From: Bacteroidales bacterium UBA6408
GTDB taxonomy: Bacteria > Bacteroidota > Bacteroidia > Bacteroidales > UBA932
Direction: 5' to 3'
DNA length: 18,048 bases
Assembly: GCA_002439805.1 (NCBI GenBank)
Contig: DJPQ01000049.1
Location: 1-18,048 of the forward strand
Below the pieces are notes generated by a model. It searched no databases. It was given only the letters and a program-made list of their open reading frames with translations, and was not told the DNA's origin. Positions 6,904-13,685 of this stretch are shown here, one piece after another (the stretch's first letter is position 1; the number at the start of each line of letters is the position of its first letter). The position numbers were made by a program, and so were the translations under genes.

Positions 6904-8025
6904 TTACAGAAGAAACTCTTCAATATTATCTGGTGTAATGACCTTAAAGGTGGCGTCAGGGTATGCCTTCGTGAATGTCAAAGGAGCCCTGGCGTTCCTT
7001 TTCGGGTTGTATTTGAATTCATAGGCAGACAGTTTACCGTCTTCTTCCTCAAGGTAGTCAACCTCCTGCTGTTGTGCCGTTCTCCAGAACCAGCTGTTGC
7101 AGAATCTCCCGTTGTAGCAGTTTGCCTTGACTCTTTCGGAAACTATGTAGTTCTCCCAAAGTGCTCCTGTGTCGTCCCGGAGTTCTACGGGATTGAAATT
7201 GGCGATAATTGCGTTGCGGATTCCATTGTCATAGAAATATATCTTGCGTGACGCTTTGAGCTCGTTTCTGAGATTCCTGCTGAAAGATCCCAGTCGGAAC
7301 ACGATGTAGCATTTTTCGAGAATGTCAATGTAATTCTCTACGGTTCCGCTCGACAGTCCGCAAATCTGACCTATTTCATTATACGAAACCTGCGAGCCGA
7401 CTTGAAAGGCCAATGCCTGCAACAATTTGACAAGCTTGTCGGATTTTTGTATCTTGTCGAAGGCGAGGATGTCCTTATAAAGGTAGTCTTCCGACAATTC
7501 CTTGAGTATCCTTTTCTCCTGCCCGTCATTCATGACCACATCCGGATACCCTCCATAAATCAGGCGGTGTCTCAGCATTCTTTTTTCTTCCAGCAACCCG
7601 TCGTGACCGACCAGTTCGCTGAACGACAGCGGAAACATTCTGTGTTCCCATTTTCTTCCGGTCAGAGGTTCGTTGATTCTGTTTGCCAGTTCGAATGACG
7701 AGCTTCCGGTTGCTATGACTTGAACATCGGGGACGTTGTCTATAATGAGTTTCAGTTTCAGTCCTATGTCTGTAATTCTCTGAGCCTCATCGAGTATTAC
7801 AATTTCCCTATTTCCTGTAATGGCCTTGAGAGCCGTTGATGTGGGATTCTCAAACATCGCCCGAACATCCGACTCGTCCCCATTGAGAAAGAGAATCTGT
7901 TTCTGCTCTTTGAACATGTTTTTCAGTAGGGTTGTCTTCCCTACCTGACGTGCCCCGAGGATGATTATAGCTTTCCCTTTTCCGATTTCTCTTTGGATTT
8001 CCGATTCAATGCTGCGCTTTATCAT
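6904..8025 (-). CDS. AAA ATPase with DUF4143 C-terminal domain (copy 2)
   Basis: A 373-residue second member of the AAA_14/DUF4143 family, clearly diverged from copy 1. It has Walker A GARQVGKT (24-31), Walker B IVILDEAQ with D79-E80, and ATGSSSFEL (106-114) as the sensor region. SYNEIGQICGLSSGTVENYI (about 214-233) is a winged-helix-like segment typical of the DUF4143 region. The nuclease-like core appears as QEVDYLE (E321, D323) and YEFKY (E336, K338). An upstream ATG at 8094 would add 23 residues, but a well-formed promoter lies inside that extension, so the MIKRSIES start at 8025 is preferred. Family function is not established; members are often found as singletons in accessory regions, which fits here. 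Confidence 0.9.
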   Translation of the reverse strand: MIKRSIESEIQREIGKGKAIIILGARQVGKTTLLKNMFKEQKQILFLNGDESDVRAMFENPTSTALKAITGNREIVILDEAQRITDIGLKLKLIIDNVPDVQVIATGSSSFELANRINEPLTGRKWEHRMFPLSFSELVGHDGLLEEKRMLRHRLIYGGYPDVVMNDGQEKRILKELSEDYLYKDILAFDKIQKSDKLVKLLQALAFQVGSQVSYNEIGQICGLSSGTVENYIDILEKCYIVFRLGSFSRNLRNELKASRKIYFYDNGIRNAIIANFNPVELRDDTGALWENYIVSERVKANCYNGRFCNSWFWRTAQQQEVDYLEEEDGKLSAYEFKYNPKRNARAPLTFTKAYPDATFKVITPDNIEEFLL

Positions 8026-8043
8026 AAGAACTTTCTTTGACGA

Positions 8044-8075
8044 CAAAAATACTGACAATTCTGCAAAATCGCAAA
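8044..8075 (-). promoter_or_regulatory. Promoter of ATPase copy 2
   Basis: On the minus strand, TTTG (8072-8075) and TATTTTTG (8044-8051) are separated by exactly 20 bases, the Bacteroidetes consensus arrangement. Transcription would begin about 10-15 bases before the ATG at 8025. This rules against the longer reading frame from 8094. The -33 box overlaps the first palindrome of the operator-like pair. Confidence 0.65.
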
Positions 8076-8119
8076 ATATTATAATATTTTTCAAATCAAT
8101 TCGTCAAATATTATAATAT
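8073..8119. promoter_or_regulatory. Two AT-rich palindromes 32 bases apart
   Basis: 8073-8090 is a perfect 18-base palindrome (AAAATATT/ATAATATTTT centred at 8081.5). 8108-8119 repeats its 12-base core ATATTATAATAT perfectly, centred at 8113.5. The 32-base spacing is about three helical turns. The first copy overlaps the -33 box of ATPase copy 2, so an operator for a dimeric repressor is likely. They could also serve the divergent DUF4252 gene. Confidence 0.6.
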
Positions 8120-8272
8120 ATTTCAAATTCACTTATACTCAGCATATTTTCATTCCCAGATGCGTTATGCCTGCAATATCGAAATCCGAAATTTTCATTA
8201 ACAAATCGGGCGCATTTTCGTCAATTATGTGGCGCGTCGGAAAAAGACAATGAATTTTTATTATTTTTGAGT

Positions 8273-8797
8273 ATGAAACGAATCGTAGCTATCTTATTTA
8301 TCGGATTGGGGCTGCTTATGGCCGGAGCCGCGACCTCATGTGCGAATGCAGGGAACGCCCCTAAGTCCGAAATCAAAAAGCTTATCAAGGAATTTGACAG
8401 GAAAAAAGGCGTTGAGGCCGTCAATCTCGGCTCTTTTGCCATGTCGATTGTCAGGAAGGCGGCGACGGCGGATGCCTCGGATGACGATGAGACCATGACG
8501 GCAGTCCGGGCAATGGACAAAATCAGCGGGCTGACCATTGTCGATATGGAGGACAGCAGCAGGGCCGTCAGAGACGAATTTCACAGGAAGTTCACGGCGC
8601 TTATGGGCGAGGGAAGCCTTCTGATGAGCGTCAAGGACGAAGGCGAGGACATTCTATTCTATGGCACGAGTTCTCCTGACGGAAAGACGGTTGATGACCT
8701 TATTATCTATATGCCGTCTGAATTGAGTCTCATGTGCCTGTGGGGCAGCATCTCCACCGAAGCTCTGGCCGGGCTTGCCGATTCGATAAAGGAATGA
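8273..8797 (+). CDS. DUF4252 lipoprotein
   Basis: A 174-residue exported protein. MKRIVAILFIGLGLLM is a signal peptide core and ends at a lipobox-like AATSC with Cys at 23, so it is probably an envelope lipoprotein. The mature part, with its pattern of a short helix, VEAVNLGSFAMSIV and a late conserved GTSSPDG-type turn, is that of the DUF4252 family of Bacteroidetes, whose molecular role is unknown. The ATG at 8273 is chosen over a TTG two codons upstream. It is the first gene of a tight operon: its TGA overlaps the ATG of the ECF sigma factor. A second DUF4252 gene closes the operon. Co-occurrence with a sigma/anti-sigma pair suggests envelope sensing; that is inference. Confidence 0.82.
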   Translation: MKRIVAILFIGLGLLMAGAATSCANAGNAPKSEIKKLIKEFDRKKGVEAVNLGSFAMSIVRKAATADASDDDETMTAVRAMDKISGLTIVDMEDSSRAVRDEFHRKFTALMGEGSLLMSVKDEGEDILFYGTSSPDGKTVDDLIIYMPSELSLMCLWGSISTEALAGLADSIKE

Positions 8798-9291
8798 CCC
8801 GGGAGACCTTCATAAACGACTGGTTTCCGCTGCGTGACGGGCTTTACAGGGTCGCCTATAGGCTGCTTGGTTCTGCGGCTGAGGCAGAGGACGCCGTTCA
8901 GGACCTCTATCTGAAGCTCTGGCAGGCCGGGGGCTCGCTCGACAGGGTGCGCAATCCTAAGGCATATTGCCTGACGCTGCTCCGAAACAGCTGTCTGGAC
9001 AGGCTCAAGAGCAAGCGGCTGAGCGGGCGCTCTTCCCTTGACGGGGTGGAGCCGGAGCAGCCTCCGGAGGATGGGCAGATTGCCGGGCGGCAGAAGATGC
9101 AGGCTGTGCTTGAGGCGGTGGAGAGACTTCCGGAACGTGAGCGGACGGTCTTGAAGATGAAAATCATTGACGACCTGTCATACGAACAGATACAGAAGCG
9201 GACGGGCATCCCCTACCTGAGCCTGAGGGTTCTGCTGAGCGGGGCGAGGAAAAAACTGAAGAAAATTGCTGATGAATATGAAAAGGATTGA
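8794..9291 (+). CDS. ECF-type RNA polymerase sigma factor
   Basis: A 165-residue sigma-70 family protein of extracytoplasmic-function size. Region 2 is visible at about 20-50 (LYRVAYRLLGSAAEAEDAVQ then DLYLKLW). Region 4 covers about 105-160, with LPERERTVLKMK and a helix-turn-helix around SYEQIQKRTGIPYLSLRVLL. There is no region 1 or 3. The start overlaps the previous stop as ATGA with AAAGGA just before, indicating translational coupling; a start at 8734 is possible but would lie deep in the DUF4252 gene. It overlaps the next gene by 20 bases. It probably directs transcription of its own operon and perhaps envelope genes, restrained by the membrane protein encoded next. Confidence 0.93.
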   Translation: MTRETFINDWFPLRDGLYRVAYRLLGSAAEAEDAVQDLYLKLWQAGGSLDRVRNPKAYCLTLLRNSCLDRLKSKRLSGRSSLDGVEPEQPPEDGQIAGRQKMQAVLEAVERLPERERTVLKMKIIDDLSYEQIQKRTGIPYLSLRVLLSGARKKLKKIADEYEKD

Positions 9292-9748
9292 AGACATAGA
9301 GAAACTGACTTTGGAGGATTTGGAACATCTGGCTGAAGATGAGAGCATCGTTGTTCCGGAGCGCCTCGGCGAGAAGATAGAGGACCATATTCTTGCCTCG
9401 GAGATTCTCCGGCGCAGCTCTCTGGAAACGGCAAATGATGAGCCTCGGGCTGCCTCGGGAAACTATGGCGCACCTGATTCCGGGAACTCCCGCCCGTCTG
9501 TGCGGCTTTGGAAAAGGATTGTACCTGTTGTCGCGGCCGCAGCGGTCATCGCCGTCGCCGTCGGTCTCGGTCTTCATCGCTCATCCGCAGCCCCTGTCGA
9601 CACGTTCAGCTCCCCGGAAGAGGCCTACGCCCAGGTGGAAAGGACATTTGCCATGATTGGCAGCAAGGTGGGAAAAGGAAAGAGCATCGCCGACGCGGCT
9701 ATTCCCAAGATGCAGAAGACATCCAAGTTCATCGGAGAGACATTCTGA
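9272..9748 (+). CDS. Single-pass membrane protein, putative anti-sigma factor
   Basis: A 158-residue protein with a roughly 80-residue acidic N-terminus, one transmembrane helix (about 82-101, IVPVVAAAAVIAVAVGLGL) and a short, probably periplasmic tail. The tail carries SSPEEAYAQVERTF and a lysine/glycine-rich segment, a pattern I associate with membrane proteins partnered with ECF factors in Bacteroidales. No zinc-binding anti-sigma motif (HxxxCxxC) is visible, so if it inhibits the sigma factor it is of another class. The start may be ATG 9272 or 9278; both overlap the sigma gene. Position directly after the sigma gene is the main functional evidence. Confidence 0.8.
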   Translation: MNMKRIEDIEKLTLEDLEHLAEDESIVVPERLGEKIEDHILASEILRRSSLETANDEPRAASGNYGAPDSGNSRPSVRLWKRIVPVVAAAAVIAVAVGLGLHRSSAAPVDTFSSPEEAYAQVERTFAMIGSKVGKGKSIADAAIPKMQKTSKFIGETF

Positions 9749-9757
9749 GCGGATTGT

Positions 9758-9783
9758 CGATATTGAATTGATTGTCAATATCG
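9758..9783. promoter_or_regulatory. Perfect 9-base inverted repeat
   Basis: CGATATTGA (9758-9766), an 8-base ATTGATTG loop and TCAATATCG (9775-9783) form a perfect dyad 10 bases after the anti-sigma stop. No T-run follows, so it is a poor intrinsic terminator. It may modulate transcription or RNA stability between the anti-sigma and second DUF4252 genes. Confidence 0.45.
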
Positions 9784-9886
9784 AGTAACTGATTGAATAT
9801 AAATTGGCCCAAAAGACACCAAAAGAACGGATACAGAAAAATCTGAATAGCTTTTAAAGTCAAACAAATAAAAAAAACAGAAAGAC

Positions 9887-10369
9887 ATGAAAAGAATAGC
9901 AACAATAATCGCGGCGATGCTCGTATGCGCCGCCTCATTCGCCCAGAGCGGCAAGGACATCTACAACAAGTTTTCTGACAAGCCGAAGGTCAGCGCGGTC
10001 TACATATCCCCGTCTATGTTCCGCCTCATGGGCAGGCTTCCTGAGATCGATATGCCGGAGGATGACATAGACATCGCGCCGGTCGTCAAGGAGCTCAGCG
10101 GAATGTATATTATTGACAGCGAGAGTAATAAGGTGAATGCAGCCCTCAAGACGGAGGTTGACAAGTTCCTCAGGACCGGAAACTTTGAGCTTCTGCTTGA
10201 GGCCAAGGAAGACGGCGAACTTGTCCGGCTCTACACCAGCGGAGACGAGCAGACCGTAACCAGCTTCGTGATGACCTCAGTCGAAAAGGACGAGTCCGTA
10301 TTCATCTGCCTCGAAGGCCGCATCGGCCGCGCCGACCTTGAAAAGCTCATCGCCTCCTCGGTGAGGTGA
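9887..10369 (+). CDS. DUF4252 exported protein
   Basis: A 160-residue protein with a Sec signal peptide (MKRIATIIAAMLVCAASFAQ, cleavage likely after AFA) and no lipobox cysteine at the cleavage point. The mature part has the DUF4252 layout seen in Bacteroidetes: KVSAVYISPSMFRLMGRLP, a mid-region DSES turn, and a late EDGELVRLYTSGDE segment. It lies about 140 bases after the putative anti-sigma gene with no consensus promoter visible, so it is probably the last gene of the same operon. The A-rich stretch before the ATG fits the weak Shine-Dalgarno style of Bacteroidetes. It is convergent with the chimeric hydrolase gene, 43 bases away. Unlike the first DUF4252 copy it is not a lipoprotein, so the pair may act in different compartments. 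Confidence 0.82.
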   Translation: MKRIATIIAAMLVCAASFAQSGKDIYNKFSDKPKVSAVYISPSMFRLMGRLPEIDMPEDDIDIAPVVKELSGMYIIDSESNKVNAALKTEVDKFLRTGNFELLLEAKEDGELVRLYTSGDEQTVTSFVMTSVEKDESVFICLEGRIGRADLEKLIASSVR

Positions 10370-10412
10370 TGGTCGGGATTCGTGGACGGAGGATAACAGC
10401 AACGGGTTATAG

Positions 10413-11225
10413 TCATTTCCCGAACAGCCAGCGAAGGCGCTCCTCCGTATATGCCTGTTCGCATGTCGTCTGATGCGACCATCGCTCTGATGCCGGAACT
10501 ATGGTGCAGGAAGCATTGCCTCCTGCACCATTGATGTTCTCGCAGAATGCCTTGACATCCTCGTATGCGGTCTTCATCACCTCGTCAGACTCGCTCATCA
10601 CCGTGCAGACACGCATTGACCTGAAGTTTGCCGCGTCTGCTGTTCCCGGTTTGCCGGCGACAGGCATTATCCCTCGGATTTTTGTGGGATAAGTGTTTGC
10701 CAATGACCATGTTCCGGTGCCTCCCATCGAGCCGCCAAGCACGAATATTCCGTCACATGAGGTCTCATACTCTTCAAGAAGCTTGGCAAGACTTGCGTTC
10801 ATCTTTGCTCCCGGTGACTTCTGTCGTGCGAGATGGCGCATCATATCTCGCTCAATCTCATAGACACGCGAAATCTGCTTCTGTGTCAGGAATGTACTGT
10901 AGGTGTCGTAGTACTTTTTGCGGAGGTCGAGTATCTTCTGGCTGCGTTCGAAACGCTGTTTCATATCCTCCTCGCTCGGATTCTCCGACTGCTGTTTGCC
11001 GAGGCCCGGTCCCAATGCCCAAAGTTCCTTGTAGAAGTCGCAGTATGTCTCCTTGAATTTCTTGGCTGTGGCATCATCGAACGCCAGTTCCGTGGAAATG
11101 TGTTCGGCCTGCTTCACCGCAAGCTCCTCACGGCTGAGTCTCTTCCCGTCAGGCTGCGCGGACAATGTCATCGACATAAGGAGTGCCAATGACGCAGCGA
11201 TTATTGTTCTGAATATTGTTTTCAT
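10413..11225 (-). CDS. Chimera: Spy/LTXXQ-like domain fused to half an alpha/beta hydrolase
   Basis: A 270-residue secreted protein made of two mismatched parts. Residues 1-23 are a signal peptide (cleavage near LSA-Q). Residues 24-135 are helical and charged with LTQKQISRVYEIE near 113-125, the signature of Spy/CpxP-like LTXXQ periplasmic proteins of Bacteroidetes; this part looks nearly complete. From about 142 the sequence becomes an esterase/peptidase-type alpha/beta hydrolase: nucleophile elbow GGSMGGTGTW (S166), SESDEV (D214) and ERWSHQ (H251), a complete Ser-Asp-His set. However, the strands and oxyanion loop that normally precede the elbow are absent. An in-frame deletion or recombination joining two genes is the likely origin. 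Whether it folds or is active is unknown. It follows a small ORF by seven bases, probably co-transcribed. Confidence 0.8.
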   Translation of the reverse strand: MKTIFRTIIAASLALLMSMTLSAQPDGKRLSREELAVKQAEHISTELAFDDATAKKFKETYCDFYKELWALGPGLGKQQSENPSEEDMKQRFERSQKILDLRKKYYDTYSTFLTQKQISRVYEIERDMMRHLARQKSPGAKMNASLAKLLEEYETSCDGIFVLGGSMGGTGTWSLANTYPTKIRGIMPVAGKPGTADAANFRSMRVCTVMSESDEVMKTAYEDVKAFCENINGAGGNASCTIVPASERWSHQTTCEQAYTEERLRWLFGK

Positions 11226-11232
11226 CTGTCTT

Positions 11233-11451
11233 CTAATAATTTATGTCCATAAATGTGTCTTCGACAAGCGGAGCCTTTCTGTCCAAGGCGAAGGAGTCCA
11301 GCTCCGCTTCGGCAAACTTTCTGTCCAGTCCGGTGAATCCGCAGTATTTGCTGACCGAAAGATAGCCATTCTTTTGAATATATGCCACCGCCATCAGTTT
11401 GCGCTCCGGACGGGAGGTCTTGTTGATTGTGGTCGTGCGTTCCACCTGCAC
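11233..11451 (-). CDS. Small hypothetical protein, possibly a gene remnant
   Basis: A 72-residue frame from a GTG at 11451; an internal ATG at 11394 would give 53 residues. The middle, RPERKLMAVAYIQKNGYLSV followed by SKYCGFTGLDRKFAEAELD, has the feel of a winged-helix segment, and codon use looks genuinely coding. I do not recognise the family. The frame is open for seven more codons upstream (to a stop at 11470-11472), and an overlapping frame starts MRTGLLTSAGG at 11473, so a frameshifted or truncated larger gene is possible. Its stop lies seven bases before the chimeric hydrolase start, suggesting one transcript. Confidence 0.45.
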   Translation of the reverse strand: MQVERTTTINKTSRPERKLMAVAYIQKNGYLSVSKYCGFTGLDRKFAEAELDSFALDRKAPLVEDTFMDINY

Positions 11452-11501
11452 TGGTAAGTAATCCTGTTCTCATAATTCCAATGTCTTTAGATGTTGTTCT
11501 C

Positions 11502-11513
11502 TGAGACGTCTCA
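11502..11513. promoter_or_regulatory. Perfect 12-base palindrome in the divergent intergenic region
   Basis: TGAGACGTCTCA is a perfect palindrome between the minus-strand small ORF/hydrolase pair and the plus-strand fimbrillin, next to TATATATA. It is a candidate operator for one or both directions. Confidence 0.45.
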
Positions 11514-11552
11514 CTATATATACCCGGCAGGATGGCGAAAGTAAAAGGGGAA

Positions 11553-11584
11553 ATTGCATATTCTAAAATTCTTCCGTACCTTAG
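11553..11584 (+). promoter_or_regulatory. Probable promoter of the fimbrillin gene
   Basis: ATTG (11553-11556), 20 bases, then TACCTTAG (11577-11584): a one-mismatch fit in each box to the Bacteroidetes consensus TTTG-N20-TAnnTTTG. It would start transcription about 11590, just before the right arm of the 19-base inverted repeat, and upstream of the preferred ATG. Confidence 0.4.
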
Positions 11585-11609
11585 CGGGATGGTACGGAAG
11601 AATTTTAGA
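11562..11609. repeat. Perfect 19-base inverted repeat over the fimbrillin promoter
   Basis: TCTAAAATTCTTCCGTACC (11562-11580) and its exact reverse complement (11591-11609) flank a 10-base spacer. The left arm includes part of the predicted -7 box and the right arm is the expected start of the transcript. This could be a large operator, or a hairpin if transcription starts further upstream. The spacer is too short for a conventional invertible promoter. Confidence 0.75.
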
Positions 11610-11618
11610 TATTTATTG

Positions 11619-13649
11619 ATGACCTATATGAGACTTACACAGAATCCCGTCTTGGCGCTGACCGCATTCGCTGCGCTGATTCTTGTTTCCTGCGAAAAGA
11701 ACATTGATTTCTCCAACGAAAATTTTCCTGCGGACGGAGTCGTCAGGATTGACGCCTCTGTAAGTGGCTTGATTACTAAAGCCGATTTACCTTATAGCGG
11801 ATATACCGGCAGCGATCTTGGGCTGTTTATTGATTACGGTGACGGTGATTACTACAGCAAGGACAATCTCCGCTGGGTGAATAATAGCGGAATATGGTCT
11901 CCTGAGAGCCAAGTCCTCTGGAAGAATGCGCAAAGTCCGGTCGGCATATACGCCTATGCTCCGCACATCAGCGGAGCGGATGATCACACGGGTGTCGAGT
12001 TCTCCATTCCTTCGAATCAGGTGAACGGCACGTTCTCCGCTGATTTCCTTTGGTATAGCATGCCCGGTTTTGTTCCCGCCGACGATCTGATCGACCAGAA
12101 ACTGAACATAACGTTCAGCCACGCCCTGGTGAAGCTGAAAGTCAATCTTATTTTTGGAAATGAGTTCGATGACTCGTATTCGGTCAAGGATGTGATTTTG
12201 AACGGGACTTCCGGCAAGGTCCGATTCGACCTTGCCAATAGGACAGTCACTGATCTTGATCAGTCATCCTCCAGCGACATATCGATGTGCAATACGCAGG
12301 ACGGTGTTTACGAGGCCATATTCTTTCCCGGGAAAGGCCAGAAAGGCGGAGCTCGGATGCTTACGGTCGTGATGTCCGACAACAAGGCGTATAATGTCAC
12401 CATTGACAGCGACTTGGAACTGTACTCGGGACATGCCTATACTATGAATGTCAAGGTGGGGAAGGATAAACTGGAGGCTGGAAGCGTCAATGTCTTTGAA
12501 TGGCAGCCGGAGAAAGAGTTGGATGATGAGGATGGTTATATTGAAGAATATTCTGTCTGGGACGGAGAATCCACTGAAACAGTCACAAAAGGATCCGGCT
12601 CCGAGTCTGACCCATACCTCATAGAGTCCGCCGCACAATTGGCTGGTCTTGCATATAATATCAACAATGATATTAATGATTATAAAGGCAAGTACTTTAA
12701 ATTAATGAAAGACATCGACCTTGCAAGTAAGCCGTGGACACCTGTCGGTAACAAATTAAATTTTCCTCATCTGCGTCTGGACGGAAACGGAAAGAGCATC
12801 ATCAATCTGAAGGTGGATGAGAGCGATGGATATGCCGGTCTGTTCTATTGGCTTAGCGGTACGAGTTCCACGGAAAAATCGGTTGTCAGGAATCTTACAA
12901 TAAGGAACGCTGATGTTAAAACTGGAGGTCGTGAAGCCGGGGTCATTGTCGGCTTCACTTCATTCACTGACATTATGGATTGCAGGATTGATGGATCGGT
13001 GACAAGTGCATGTTGTGCCGGAGGAATCGTAGGATCCGGTGACCCAAGCATAATAAACTGCCGCGCTGATGTCAATGTGACAGTCAATGCTCCTGCATCG
13101 AAGTCTTTCTCAGTGGCAGCTGGAGGACTGATAGGGGACATCTCTTTCAACAATGAGCGTAATAATTCTATTACCAACTGTACCGTCAAAGGCTCTGTTA
13201 CAGTAAACAGTCAGGATTTGGCAGGGAGCGTGAACGACTTCCATGTCGGTGGCGTGGCTGGATCTGCGTTTGCAAAGGTCAGTGGCTGTATGTCCTATGC
13301 CGACGTTAATTCCATGTCTGAAAATGATGTATGTGTCGGTGGTCTCGCAGGTTCGCTTGGAGCAGGAAGCAATGTTGAGAATTGTGCTGTCTTCGGCACT
13401 GTCATCGGTAAGAAGAACAATGTTGTCGGCGGCGTGTACGGCTCTGCGGTCGGCAACCACGAAAAGGTGCATTTTGGTGGTAAGATCGGGGATATTCAGG
13501 ATGCCGGAACCGGCGTCACAGGCATTTTCATCGGCCATGCGGGTGACGCCTTCAGGACAAGGAACTGCTCCTACAGCAAAGTCGAAGGCTCATTCCCTGT
13601 CATCGGCAAGGATGAAAGCAACGCCGCCCAGGACATCAGGATGAAATAG
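11619..13649 (+). CDS. Mfa-like fimbrillin lipoprotein with GLUG beta-helix repeats
   Basis: A 676-residue cell-surface lipoprotein, probably an adhesin or pilus component. The signal peptide ends in LVSC (Cys 25), then a short acidic linker typical of surface-exposed Bacteroidetes lipoproteins. Residues about 35-310 match fimbrillin/Mfa-like proteins: RIDASVSG opening, the LGLFIDYGDGDYYSKDNLRW region, FSHALVKLKVNL and a late SGHAYTMNVKV strand. From about 335 to 605 comes a repetitive section with AAQLAGLAYN, then units of the form GGxxGS...xxNCxxxGxV (GLUG type), expected to form a beta-helix. The ATG at 11619 (or 11628) is preferred to 11532, which lies upstream of the predicted promoter and would displace the signal peptide. 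It is single-gene and convergent with mrp. Confidence 0.88.
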   Translation: MTYMRLTQNPVLALTAFAALILVSCEKNIDFSNENFPADGVVRIDASVSGLITKADLPYSGYTGSDLGLFIDYGDGDYYSKDNLRWVNNSGIWSPESQVLWKNAQSPVGIYAYAPHISGADDHTGVEFSIPSNQVNGTFSADFLWYSMPGFVPADDLIDQKLNITFSHALVKLKVNLIFGNEFDDSYSVKDVILNGTSGKVRFDLANRTVTDLDQSSSSDISMCNTQDGVYEAIFFPGKGQKGGARMLTVVMSDNKAYNVTIDSDLELYSGHAYTMNVKVGKDKLEAGSVNVFEWQPEKELDDEDGYIEEYSVWDGESTETVTKGSGSESDPYLIESAAQLAGLAYNINNDINDYKGKYFKLMKDIDLASKPWTPVGNKLNFPHLRLDGNGKSIINLKVDESDGYAGLFYWLSGTSSTEKSVVRNLTIRNADVKTGGREAGVIVGFTSFTDIMDCRIDGSVTSACCAGGIVGSGDPSIINCRADVNVTVNAPASKSFSVAAGGLIGDISFNNERNNSITNCTVKGSVTVNSQDLAGSVNDFHVGGVAGSAFAKVSGCMSYADVNSMSENDVCVGGLAGSLGAGSNVENCAVFGTVIGKKNNVVGGVYGSAVGNHEKVHFGGKIGDIQDAGTGVTGIFIGHAGDAFRTRNCSYSKVEGSFPVIGKDESNAAQDIRMK

Positions 13650-13685
13650 CTATTTCTCAAAAAGATCGTGCGTCGCAGCGCCGGA

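Noticed and set aside
8026..8094. A 23-residue N-terminal extension of ATPase copy 2.
   Set aside because: It contains a consensus promoter with 20-base spacing; the family starts at MIKRSIES-like sequence.
8262..8269. TATTTTTG as the -7 box of the first DUF4252 gene.
   Set aside because: It would start transcription at or inside the ATG and there is no TTTG at the right distance upstream.
11562..11609. An invertible promoter with the 19-base arms as recombination sites.
   Set aside because: Only 10 bases separate the arms, too little to hold a promoter; kept as an operator or hairpin instead.
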